NCBI RefSeq assembly: GCF_002871945.2
Contig: NZ_CP126963.1
Coordinates: 1,674,001-1,738,000, forward strand
Source: Gleimia hominis
GTDB taxonomy: Bacteria > Actinomycetota > Actinomycetes > Actinomycetales > Actinomycetaceae
DNA length: 64,000 nt
Reading direction: 5' to 3'
Position 1 is the stretch's first letter; each line of letters opens with the position of its first letter. The notes below the pieces were generated by a model that saw only the letters and a program-made list of their open reading frames with translations, was not told where the DNA came from and did no database searches. The translations under genes and the position numbers were made by a program. This document shows, piece after piece, positions 41,379-49,373 of this stretch.

Positions 41379-42542
41379 CTAAGCACTTGCCTGTTCCATG
41401 GCGTGGCGCGCGTCCTCAAGCGAATCAAACCCAATCTTTCCCAACAGGCCACGCGCATCCAGGTACTGGGCGAACAGGTCGGTAACTTGGTCAATGTCAG
41501 ACGTGTAGATCTCCCCCATGTTCGCCACCCGGAATGTCTCTTCGTTTGTGAGCTTACCGGGGTAAATAGCGTACCCACGTTCCTTAATGAACGCGTACAT
41601 GTCGGCAAAATCTACCTGCACCGCATCCGGGTAATAGAACGTGGTGATGAACGGGCCCTGGTGGTCCTCTAGATAAGTGCGGAATCCGAGGGCGCACATG
41701 CGGGTGATGAGCCGGTGGTTATTGTGCGCATACCGGGCGGCGCGGGCAGGAATCCCACCTTCTGCCGCCAGCTCCTCAAGCGCCTGTGCGAACGCAAGCA
41801 CCACGTGCGTTGGGGACGTGTACCGCCACTTCCCACCGGCCTGCTCCAACGTGTGCCACTGATCCCACAGGTCTAATGACAAAGACCGCGCCTGCCCCTT
41901 CGAAGCTTCCAACGGTTGGCGTCGCGCAATAATAAAACTGAACCCCGGCACTCCCTGAATGCACTTATTAGCGCTAGAAACTAGGAAGTCAATGTGCCAC
42001 TGCTGCACTGGGATTTCCATTCCCCCAAACGAACTCATCGCGTCCACAATAAACGTGATGTCCCGCTCAGCCGTTAACTCACCGACCGGCTGGATGTCGT
42101 TCAGCAACCCCGACGTGGTTTCCGAATGCACCATCGACACGTGGGTTATGGACGGGTCAGCGTCAAGAATCTGCTCGATCCGTTGCGGGTCCGGCACCTG
42201 GTCGTACTCCACGTTATAGCGCACGTAGTTGACGCCCGCGTGGTCACACATCTGCACCTGCCGGTCGCCATACGCCCCGTTCGTGCACAGCAGCACCTTG
42301 TCGTCCATACCCACCACGGACGTCAAAACGCTCTCCACCCCGAACGTGCCCGAACCCTGCATGAGCACCACCGTGTACTCAGCTGGATCACAGTGCCCCA
42401 ACTCCAGCAGCCGAGCGCGAATCCCCTCGGTAATCTGCATGTAGTCTGAATCCCACGTGCAGTGGTCAAACAGCATCTGCTGCTTCACCGAATCCGTAGT
42501 TGTGAGCGGACCGGGGGTGAGCAACTTGTAGTTTTTCTGCAT
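41379..42542 (-). CDS. phnW: 2-Aminoethylphosphonate:pyruvate aminotransferase
   Basis: This 387-residue PLP-dependent class V aminotransferase converts 2-aminoethylphosphonate and pyruvate to phosphonoacetaldehyde and alanine. Typical features are KLLTPGPLTTTDSVKQQMLFDHCTWDSDY (residues 5-33), MQGSGTFGVESVL (about residue 60), VDAMSSFGGMEI (about residue 165, cofactor-binding Asp) and SSANKCIQGVPGFSF (about residues 188-202) with the PLP lysine. It lies 5 bases behind the transporter fusion gene and is followed by phnX, giving the complete two-step phosphonatase pathway. Confidence 0.95.
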   Translation of the reverse strand: MQKNYKLLTPGPLTTTDSVKQQMLFDHCTWDSDYMQITEGIRARLLELGHCDPAEYTVVLMQGSGTFGVESVLTSVVGMDDKVLLCTNGAYGDRQVQMCDHAGVNYVRYNVEYDQVPDPQRIEQILDADPSITHVSMVHSETTSGLLNDIQPVGELTAERDITFIVDAMSSFGGMEIPVQQWHIDFLVSSANKCIQGVPGFSFIIARRQPLEASKGQARSLSLDLWDQWHTLEQAGGKWRYTSPTHVVLAFAQALEELAAEGGIPARAARYAHNNHRLITRMCALGFRTYLEDHQGPFITTFYYPDAVQVDFADMYAFIKERGYAIYPGKLTNEETFRVANMGEIYTSDIDQVTDLFAQYLDARGLLGKIGFDSLEDARHAMEQASA

Positions 42543-42547
42543 TATTC

Positions 42548-45424
42548 CTACTTCCTTCCAGCTGCGCGTTTACAAGCAGACGAAAAATCTTGGTGCTTTT
42601 GCAACAAATCCACGGTGAGTGACTGCGGGAAGAACTTCGACCGCACGGACGCGTTCTTCGCCTTATGCTCACCTTCGTACAGTGGTGTTGGGTAGGTCGA
42701 CAGAATCTCCTCCCGCCCCTCATCAATCAAAATAGCAGCCACTTTCTGCGCCTTCGGATTAGCCGACTCGCCCTTATCGAGAACCGCCACGGACTCGGTT
42801 AACGAATAGTTACCTTCCATCGGATCCACGTAATCAATCGGGAGGCCCTGGGCTTTATCCGCAACCGCCTGGTGGCGCAACCCAAACCCAATCGCAACCT
42901 CACCCGAACGCACCGCCTTGAGCGGGCCGGAGCCAGACTGTTCCATGTGCGGGCCAGCGTTACGGGCAATGCCGGTCATCACCTGCTTACCTTCCCCATC
43001 TAACCCGTAGGCATCCACAATCGCCTGCACCATCAGCCAACCGGTGGACGAACCCTCCATGTCCGGAACTGCAATCAACCCCTCGTACTTGGGGTCCGCC
43101 AAATCTTTCAAACTCTTCGGTGCGGGCACGCCCGCGGCTTTAAGAGCGGGTTTGTTGATAATCAACGCACCTTCTTGTGCGGTGGCGGGCCGGCGGTACT
43201 TCGGAGCCTGCGCAATCCCAGAATCCCCCAAAAGGCGAGACTCAATATCTGTTAGTGGTAAGAACATGCTGTTGCGATGCTGCGCGGAATCAATGTAGTA
43301 AGAACTCATCGTAATCACGTCCGCCTCTAGGGCTTTGCCTTCCGCGAGGATCTTGCCGCCGAGCTCTGAGGTACCGAAGTTTTGCACAATGTACTGGCCC
43401 TTCATCCCATGCTTGTCGAGCGCGTTTTGGAAGGCGACCACGGCCTCATCGTCCGCATTCGTGTAAATCACCACCTGCCCGCGCGTAGCGGACGCAGACG
43501 AGAGCGCGCCCGTGCCAAACAGGATCAGGAAACTGGTTAGCAACGCGGCGAACACGCCCGTGAGGATATTGCGGGCCTTCCGGTTCCCGGTTGTGGGCAG
43601 TGGGAAGTTGCGCGACCCCGACGCTTCCAACTGCTTCCCGGCGGTAACCCGGCTGTCCCGGCGCACCGTTGTCCGCGTATCCGCCACCTGCGCGGGGTTA
43701 ACGGGAATATTAGACTTCGCCCGCTTCTTTGCTTTAACCGCCCGGCGGTTGCGAGTAGCGAGCGCAATCCCACCTTTGACCAGCAGGTTCGTAACCAGAA
43801 TCAGTAGGGACAGGGCAAACACGGAATCGAACTTCGCGATGTGCTGTAACGCAGAAATCTCAGTGGTCACCACCTGCGTGCGCGCTCCCGTGAGGAACAC
43901 GACCGCAGAGATCGTGACCATCGCGTTCACAAAATAGTACCCAAATACCTGCAAAATAGTGGGCCAAGCGTTAGGTGTGATGACCCTCAAGATTGTCTTA
44001 AACCAACTATCCCCCATCAGACGGGCAGTGGTTTCCCAAGACGCGTTCATCTTAGTGAGCGAATCTTTAATCATCTGGTAGGGCGTGGCGAAATAGTGGA
44101 CGACGTTCGCGACAATCAGAATCCAAAACGTGTTCTGCAAACTGGTGCCCGAAAACGTGAGAAGGAATGCGATACCGAGCACCATGCCGGGAACGGTGTT
44201 CACTATTGCAGAAATGGAATCAACCACCCGGCGGACCCCGCGGGGCAACCGGGAGCGGGACGTGACCAGGCCCGTGGCGTAGGCGAATAGGCAGCCGACG
44301 ATCGCGGTCATCACCGCCACGTACAACGAGTTCGTGTAAACCATGTTCAAACTCGGGTCGGTGAACAGGGCGGTGATGTGGCGCAGCGTGGGCGCGGGGT
44401 TGAACGGCCATTCGGACACGAACGGGATGATGATGATCACCAGGAACAAGCTCAGCACCGCGCCGAGCGACAAGATTGACGCGGTGCCGCAGAAGAAGTC
44501 GCGCCGCACCCCGCGCGGCAGATCCACCTGGGAGATTTTCGCATACCGAATGGAGTACCGCTCCAGGATCGTCATGAGGATGATCGAAATGATAGATGGA
44601 ATCAGCATGAACACGGCGATCACGGCGCCGCGGTGGAAGTTCGGGATCGACCCCAGCATCTGGTTGTACAGCGTCATCGCGAGCACGTCGTATTCACCGC
44701 CCACCGACGTGGGAATACCGTAGTCGGTGAACGCCAGGAAGAAAGATTGGATGAACGCCACGCACATCGTGCCCACCAGGGGCCGCACCACCGTGTTCAA
44801 GAAGGTTTTCAGCGGCCGGTCCCCCATGATGTGCGACACGATAATGAACTTCTTGTCTACGAACTGGAAACTGTTGTGGATCAGCAAAAAGCACGTGGGA
44901 AGCGTGTACACCACGTAGCCGATCAGCAGCCCGTTGAACCCGTAGATGTTGAACAGTTGGAACCCGAAAATGCGGGTGATCAGCCCGTGTTTACCAAATG
45001 AGTAGATGATCGCGAACCCGTACGTGATGGTGGGCAGCAGCATGGGGAGTTGCGTAAACAGTTTTATTATTCGCTTGAGGCCGCGCGGAACGTTCGTGGC
45101 GTTCACCGTGTACGCGAGTAAGAACGCGATCCCAACTGCGATGCCAGCTGCGAGGGCAGAGACAATCAGGGAGTTTATGACCGACTGGATGAAGTCTGGG
45201 CGGTGTAGCACCGCCGCGTAGTTCGACAGCGTTATCTGCCCGGTACCCGTGTTGAACGAGTTCCAGATGACGAGCGCGAGGGGGATGAATAAGAACAGTA
45301 AGAACGCGGCACTGACCACTGTCAACAGCGTCCACAGTTCCGGTTGTCGATGCCGGCTTTTGCGCGCTTGGAGAGCTTCGTTTTTGGGCATGCGGGAGCG
45401 GTTTTTCACTGCGGTAATGGACAT
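42548..45424 (-). CDS. 2-AEP ABC transporter: permease-permease-substrate-binding protein fusion
   Basis: This 958-residue fusion has a first iron/phosphonate-type permease unit at about residues 30-300 (SALAAGIAVGIAFLLAYTVNA; the EAA-like loop region SHIMGDRPLKTFLNTVVRPL). A second is at about residues 315-580 (ARLMGDSWFKTILRVITPNAWPTIL). A charged linker (about 590-625) follows, then one extra hydrophobic helix (LTGVFAALLTSFLILFGTGA). The final ~310 residues are a complete type II periplasmic binding protein (VVIYTNADDEAVVAFQNALDKHG... to ...STYPTPLYEGEHK). Twelve helices plus the extra one would place the binding domain outside. It lies between the ATPase gene (5 bases) and phnW (5 bases), so 2-aminoethylphosphonate is the probable substrate. 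Confidence 0.88.
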   Translation of the reverse strand: MSITAVKNRSRMPKNEALQARKSRHRQPELWTLLTVVSAAFLLFLFIPLALVIWNSFNTGTGQITLSNYAAVLHRPDFIQSVINSLIVSALAAGIAVGIAFLLAYTVNATNVPRGLKRIIKLFTQLPMLLPTITYGFAIIYSFGKHGLITRIFGFQLFNIYGFNGLLIGYVVYTLPTCFLLIHNSFQFVDKKFIIVSHIMGDRPLKTFLNTVVRPLVGTMCVAFIQSFFLAFTDYGIPTSVGGEYDVLAMTLYNQMLGSIPNFHRGAVIAVFMLIPSIISIILMTILERYSIRYAKISQVDLPRGVRRDFFCGTASILSLGAVLSLFLVIIIIPFVSEWPFNPAPTLRHITALFTDPSLNMVYTNSLYVAVMTAIVGCLFAYATGLVTSRSRLPRGVRRVVDSISAIVNTVPGMVLGIAFLLTFSGTSLQNTFWILIVANVVHYFATPYQMIKDSLTKMNASWETTARLMGDSWFKTILRVITPNAWPTILQVFGYYFVNAMVTISAVVFLTGARTQVVTTEISALQHIAKFDSVFALSLLILVTNLLVKGGIALATRNRRAVKAKKRAKSNIPVNPAQVADTRTTVRRDSRVTAGKQLEASGSRNFPLPTTGNRKARNILTGVFAALLTSFLILFGTGALSSASATRGQVVIYTNADDEAVVAFQNALDKHGMKGQYIVQNFGTSELGGKILAEGKALEADVITMSSYYIDSAQHRNSMFLPLTDIESRLLGDSGIAQAPKYRRPATAQEGALIINKPALKAAGVPAPKSLKDLADPKYEGLIAVPDMEGSSTGWLMVQAIVDAYGLDGEGKQVMTGIARNAGPHMEQSGSGPLKAVRSGEVAIGFGLRHQAVADKAQGLPIDYVDPMEGNYSLTESVAVLDKGESANPKAQKVAAILIDEGREEILSTYPTPLYEGEHKAKNASVRSKFFPQSLTVDLLQKHQDFSSACKRAAGRK

Positions 45425-45429
45425 GTGTC

Positions 45430-46272
45430 TTAGCCTTCAACCTTGCCAGACAGTACGGGTTCGCGCACTTCTTTTGCCCCGGTCTGCGCTGCATTTTGTG
45501 AGTCGAGGTCACTGTTTGAGGTGGGGAGTCCCTCTTGGAACAGCGAGAAAATGTTGTCGCGCTTAACTTCCAGCTGGCGCAAGATGAACTGGCGAACGAA
45601 GTCGCTGGCGGGGTGTTCAATGATGTTCTCAGGTGTGTCGTATTGGGCGATTCCACCGTCGTTTAAGATCAGCACCCGGTCGCTCATTGTGCACGCTTCT
45701 TCGGGGTCGTGCGTAACCATGATGGTGGTCAGATTGTACTGGTCCACGATCTGACGGATTTTTGTCTTAATGGATTCTTTGATTACCCCATCGAGGGCGG
45801 ACAGGGGTTCGTCTAGCAGCAGGAGTCGCGGTTTCATCACGAGCGTTCGGGCTAGGGCAACGCGCTGCTTTTGTCCGCCAGACAGTTCGTCGATTTTCTT
45901 GTTCAAGTGATCTTCAAGGCCCAGCAGGCTGATCATATCTTTGATCTCGTCTTCCGTGCACAGATCGGGGTTGTTCCGCAGACCGTACGTAATGTTTTCG
46001 TATGCCGTGAGGTTGGGGAACAGTGCGTAGTCTTGGAACACGATGTTGAACCCACGTTTTTCCATGGGCGTGTCCGTCAGGTTTTCCCCGTTGTACACAA
46101 TCTGCCCGCCCGTGAGTTCAGTGATGCCTAGAACTATGTTCAACAAAGTGGTTTTACCGCAGCCTGAGGGGCCTAGAATCGACATGATTTCGCCGCTTCC
46201 CAAAGTGAGGCTAATGCCGTCGAGCACGCGGTTGTCGCCGAACGATTTTTTAATCTCGGTCAGTTCAAGCAT
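45430..46272 (-). CDS. phnT: 2-Aminoethylphosphonate ABC transporter ATPase
   Basis: This 280-residue ABC ATPase has all motifs: Walker A GPSGCGKTTLL (about residues 34-44), Q-loop VFQDYALFPNL, signature LSGGQKQRVALARTL (about residues 127-141), Walker B LLLLDEPLSALDG and H-loop MVTHDPEEA. The C-terminal extension of ~40 residues is short compared with sugar-type ATPases. It is the first gene of the phn operon and partners the permease-binding protein fusion. The promoter should lie in 46273-46552, where I see no operator I can name. The gene symbol follows the PhnSTUV naming of 2-AEP transporters. Confidence 0.85.
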   Translation of the reverse strand: MLELTEIKKSFGDNRVLDGISLTLGSGEIMSILGPSGCGKTTLLNIVLGITELTGGQIVYNGENLTDTPMEKRGFNIVFQDYALFPNLTAYENITYGLRNNPDLCTEDEIKDMISLLGLEDHLNKKIDELSGGQKQRVALARTLVMKPRLLLLDEPLSALDGVIKESIKTKIRQIVDQYNLTTIMVTHDPEEACTMSDRVLILNDGGIAQYDTPENIIEHPASDFVRQFILRQLEVKRDNIFSLFQEGLPTSNSDLDSQNAAQTGAKEVREPVLSGKVEG

Positions 46273-46548
46273 TCCTGTTTACTTTCTTACGAAACGTGTG
46301 GTGTGCTTTCGAAAACAAGAGGTGTGACCAGTTGGGATACAACCTGTTCAAAACAGTTTTTACCTGGCACAAATTCGAGTGTAAACAGAAGTTTCTGCTA
46401 CTTGTAGCGTATTTTCTAAGCTTTTAGCTCCTGTTTCGGTTTGTTAACCTACGCGTTCCCTGGGATACATTTTTGACATGAGGTGCATTACATCACGAGG
46501 TTCTACACGTAACTAAGCGCACTCCACCGCCAGGTGCGTTGCGCATGC
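46273..46548. other. Spacer upstream of the phn operon, AT-rich, no gene
   Basis: This spacer of about 275 bases lies between the phnT start and the pdxK terminator. It is AT-rich and must hold the phn promoter. Short symmetric pieces such as CAGAAACTTCTG and CTGTTTTGAACAG (minus strand) are visible, but no clear -35/-10 pair or known RNA fold was recognised. Confidence 0.4.
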
Positions 46549-46598
46549 AAAAACTCCCCGAAAAGAAAACCGAGTTACCGGTTCCCCATTCGAGGAGT
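46549..46598 (-). terminator. Terminator of the dnaB-pdxK side, minus strand
   Basis: On the minus strand ACTCCTCGAA (46598-46589) pairs with TTCGGGGAGT (46562-46553, one G-T pair). An inner stem AACCG/CGGTT follows an internal loop. The hairpin is trailed by TTTTTG (46553-46549). It ends pdxK transcription about 75 bases after the stop, before the phn operon. Confidence 0.75.
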
Positions 46599-46670
46599 CT
46601 CGCCCTATGCAAGGCACGTAGGTGGTCTAAGTCAGGCTGTAATAAATCAACCCGCGTCTATGCCGCGCCA

Positions 46671-47483
46671 CTACCCGCGGTTCACGCCACCACCTTGCCA
46701 CAGTGCCGGCACAGGCACGTTCGAGCTGATCTGAGCTTCAATCCCGGCGGTCACCAGTTGCTTAGCGCGCCGCACGGCCTCATGCACATCTTCCCCCCGC
46801 GCCAAGTACGCGGTAATCGAAGCGGCCATCGTGCAACCAGCACCGTTAACGCGCTTATCCCCAACTTTCTTAACGGCGTAACGGGTGATCTTCTGACCGT
46901 CCCAAAGCAGGTCCACCGCTTCCTCACCAGGTAGTTCCATCCCGCCTTTAGCGAGCACGTAACGCGGCCCCATCTCGCCGATTCGCTGCGCGGCCTGCGC
47001 CAACGTTTTCTCGTCCGTCACCTCAATGCCCGACAGGGTGGAGGCCTCAAACACGTTCGGGGTAACCACGGTTGCCAGCGGTAGCAGCTTGTCGCGCAAC
47101 GCCTCATCCACCTCAGCCCCCGGGCCCTCAAACTGGCCTTTACAAATCAAAACGGGGTCAACTACAACGTTCTTCCATTCGCGCTCACTCAACGCTTTCG
47201 AAACCGTGTCAATTGTAGGAACGGTACCCATCATCCCGAGCTTCACGGTGTCGGGTTCAAACGCGTTAATGCACGCTTCCATCTGGTCGGCAATAATGTG
47301 CGGTGGAACCGGTTCAAACCGGTGATCCCAATTGTTCTTCGGATCCATCGAAACGATGCAGGTGATGGCACCCATGCCATACACGCCCAACTGGTGCAGC
47401 GTCTTCCAATCCACCTGGATTCCTGCTGCCCCCGTGGCCTCCGACCCTGCGACGATCATTGCGACCGGTGGTTTTTGTGACAT
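46671..47483 (-). CDS. pdxK: Pyridoxal/pyridoxine kinase (PdxK/ThiD-like)
   Basis: This 270-residue ribokinase-fold kinase phosphorylates vitamin B6 (and possibly hydroxymethylpyrimidine). Characteristic parts are VAMIVAGSEATGAAGIQVDWKTLHQLGVYGM (residues 7-37), KLGMMGTVPTIDTV (about residue 80), VVDPVLICKGQ (about residue 107), TPNVFEASTLSG (about residue 139) and the C-terminal VNGAGCTMAASITAYLARG (about residues 213-231). There NGAGC replaces the usual GTGC/GAGD, as in the Gram-positive PdxK/ThiD-like group. It is coded beside the phn operon, whose PhnW needs PLP, but a terminator separates them. B6 versus pyrimidine specificity is inferred. Confidence 0.8.
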   Translation of the reverse strand: MSQKPPVAMIVAGSEATGAAGIQVDWKTLHQLGVYGMGAITCIVSMDPKNNWDHRFEPVPPHIIADQMEACINAFEPDTVKLGMMGTVPTIDTVSKALSEREWKNVVVDPVLICKGQFEGPGAEVDEALRDKLLPLATVVTPNVFEASTLSGIEVTDEKTLAQAAQRIGEMGPRYVLAKGGMELPGEEAVDLLWDGQKITRYAVKKVGDKRVNGAGCTMAASITAYLARGEDVHEAVRRAKQLVTAGIEAQISSNVPVPALWQGGGVNRG

Positions 47484-47484
47484 C

Positions 47485-47730
47485 TTAACTCCTCAGCTTC
47501 AACTTCTTCTGCTGCTCATTATAGGCCCGACGTTTTTCCGCCAGGATCGCCCTTAGTTCTGGATCTTCCATTACCAGCCGCACCGTCTGACAGTCTTGAG
47601 GTCCGGTGACGAACGCTTGGCACAGGGTGCACGGTTCCCCGGGGCGAAGCGGGCACAGTGGAGCCGGCTTACTGGAGCGGGAACGCCTCTTAGACCCAGT
47701 GCCAGTACTGGAGTTTCCCTTAGTAATCAT
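47485..47730 (-). CDS. Small Cys-containing protein of unknown function
   Basis: This 81-residue protein has a basic, Ser-rich N-terminus, then CPLRPGEPCTLCQAFVTGPQDCQTVRLVM (about residues 27-54). This carries four Cys that could bind zinc or a cluster, and a charged helical C-terminus (DPELRAILAEKRRAYNEQQKKLKLRS). Similar short proteins occur in other actinobacteria (DUF6767-like; from memory, not searched). ATG 47730 is chosen over a TTG one codon earlier. The stop is one base before the pdxK start, so the genes are coupled. It follows dnaB by about 30 bases. Confidence 0.65.
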   Translation of the reverse strand: MITKGNSSTGTGSKRRSRSSKPAPLCPLRPGEPCTLCQAFVTGPQDCQTVRLVMEDPELRAILAEKRRAYNEQQKKLKLRS

Positions 47731-47758
47731 CAATTAATTCATACCACGCAGCCCGCGT

Positions 47759-49096
47759 TTACCCCATGTCACGAGCCAGGTCGGTGAACCGCGCGTAGTG
47801 ACCTTGGAAAGCCACTGGAATAGTGCGGGTTTCCCCATTGCGGTGCTTCGCCACAATAATGTCCGCTTCCCCGGGCCGTTCGTCCTCAGAATAATAGTCG
47901 GGGCGGTGCAGCAGCATCACCACGTCCGCATCCTGTTCTAGCGAACCGGATTCACGCAGGTCCGCGAGCATGGGTTTCTTATCCGTCCGCTGCTCCGGCC
48001 CACGGTTCAGCTGCGCAACCGCCACCACCGGCACTTCCAGTTCTTTCGCTAACAGTTTCAAGGACCTCGAGAACTCCGACACTTCCTGCTGGCGCGACTC
48101 CACCAGGCGGCCCGACGTCATCAGCTGCAAGTAGTCGATCACCACGAGCTTCAAGTTGTTCTGCTGCTTCAGGCGCCGGCATTTACTGCGGATCTCGTTC
48201 ATCGCCATGTTCGGGGAATCGTCAATAAACAGGGGTTTTTCGGAAATCTCCGCGATGGTTTGGGTGATTTTGCGCCACTCGTCCGCATTCATGTCACCGC
48301 GCCGCATTTTCCCAAACCGCACCTGGGATTCAGCGGCCACCAGGCGCATCCCAATTTCTGCGCGCGACATTTCTAGTGAGAACACAACTGACGCCATGTC
48401 GTTGTGGATCGCGGCGGACCGTAAAAAGTTCAGGGCGAGCGTGGACTTACCCATCGCGGGGCGCGCCGCCACAATCACCATCTGCCCCGGTTGCAACCCC
48501 GTGGTGAGCGAATCCAAATCGTGAATCCCCGTAGGAACACCCAGGGAGACGTCTTTGTTCTTCTCAATCTTCTCTAGTTCCGCTAGCAGCGGGTCCGACA
48601 GTTCGGACAGCGCCACATAGTCCGTGGAGTGGCGGCGTTCTGAAACCGCGAAAATCTCTGACTGGGCCGCGTCAACAATGTCATCAACGTCCCCACCGGC
48701 TTCGGCGTAACCAAGCTGGACGATGCGCGTACCCGCTTCCACCAGGGAACGCAGTTGGGAGCGTTCCCGCACAATCCGCGCGTAGTAATCCGCGTTCGCC
48801 GGCGTAATCACGGACGCCATGAGGGTGTGTAGATACTCGCCCCCACCAATGCGTTCCAAGTCTCCGTTGCGTTTCAGTTCTGCCGACAAGGTTAGTGCGT
48901 CCACCGGTTCGCCCCGCGAGTACAGTTCAATGATCGCTAGGTGCACAGTTTCGTGAGCGGGCCGGTAGTAATCTTCTGGCACCAGGATTTCCGCGACGTC
49001 TGTGATCGCATCCTTGTCCAGCATCATGGACCCTAGGACCGCTTGTTCAGCCTCAATATTTTGAGGGGGGACGCGGTCAAACTCAACAGACGCCAA
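47759..49096 (-). CDS. dnaB: Replicative DNA helicase
   Basis: This 445-residue hexameric 5'-3' helicase of the replication fork has the N-terminal domain RVPPQNIEAEQAVLGSMMLDKDAI (residues 8-31), linker, and RecA-like domain with Walker A ARPAMGKSTLALNFL (about residue 213), FSLEMSRAEIGMRLVA (about residue 242), Walker B LKLVVIDYLQLM (about residue 316) and the QLNRGPEQR/DLRESGSLEQDADVV motifs near the C-terminus. No intein is present, unlike many actinobacterial dnaB genes. It lies in the conserved rpsF-ssb-rpsR-rplI-dnaB neighbourhood, here split by a MATE and a pullulanase gene. The upstream region has a DnaA-box cluster. Confidence 0.96.
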   Translation of the reverse strand: MASVEFDRVPPQNIEAEQAVLGSMMLDKDAITDVAEILVPEDYYRPAHETVHLAIIELYSRGEPVDALTLSAELKRNGDLERIGGGEYLHTLMASVITPANADYYARIVRERSQLRSLVEAGTRIVQLGYAEAGGDVDDIVDAAQSEIFAVSERRHSTDYVALSELSDPLLAELEKIEKNKDVSLGVPTGIHDLDSLTTGLQPGQMVIVAARPAMGKSTLALNFLRSAAIHNDMASVVFSLEMSRAEIGMRLVAAESQVRFGKMRRGDMNADEWRKITQTIAEISEKPLFIDDSPNMAMNEIRSKCRRLKQQNNLKLVVIDYLQLMTSGRLVESRQQEVSEFSRSLKLLAKELEVPVVAVAQLNRGPEQRTDKKPMLADLRESGSLEQDADVVMLLHRPDYYSEDERPGEADIIVAKHRNGETRTIPVAFQGHYARFTDLARDMG

Positions 49097-49195
49097 CGCC
49101 TACTACCTCCGACCCCGTGGAAAACTTTGTGTGGCAAACCCGTGTGGTTTGCACGCTGAGGATACCCACACGAAGGCGTTAACTCAACCTCAGGC

Positions 49196-49343
49196 TGTGA
49201 ATAAACCACGCAAATCTGTGGATAAATAGTGAATTAATACCCAAACCTGTGGATAAGTTGTGGAAAACGGGTGGATGTTTCGCACGTCACGAAGCGGGCA
49301 AACGCCGCGAAACTGCGGTAAGTTGTCCACAGAGTTGTCCACA
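49196..49343. promoter_or_regulatory. Cluster of DnaA-box sequences upstream of dnaB
   Basis: Four exact matches to TTRTCCACA: TGTGGATAA (reverse TTATCCACA) at 49217-49225 and 49248-49256, and TTGTCCACA at 49323-49331 and 49335-49343. Two near matches: TGTGAATAA (49196-49204) and TGTGGAAAA (49259-49267). The left four face left and the right two face right. It lies in the divergent dnaB/MATE spacer. Confidence 0.75.
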
Positions 49344-49373
49344 CCCTGTGTAAAAAGATTGGTAGCGAAATTG

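Noticed and set aside
42548..45424. Assembly join or lost stop between permease and binding-protein genes
   Set aside because: The linker has normal codon usage, is in frame, and the extra helix gives a consistent topology, so a true fusion is preferred. It still deserves checking.
46540..46610. Possible riboswitch or tRNA-like fold
   Set aside because: The fold is explained by a 10-bp stem with inner stem followed by five T's on the minus strand, i.e. a terminator for pdxK. No tRNA T-loop or anticodon arm can be drawn.
47759..49096. Intein in dnaB
   Set aside because: Motifs run without interruption and length (445) is normal for an intein-free DnaB.
49196..49343. Chromosomal origin oriC
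   Set aside because: dnaA and dnaN are not adjacent. The gene order to the right matches the flank that leads to the usual origin, so I call it only a DnaA-box cluster.
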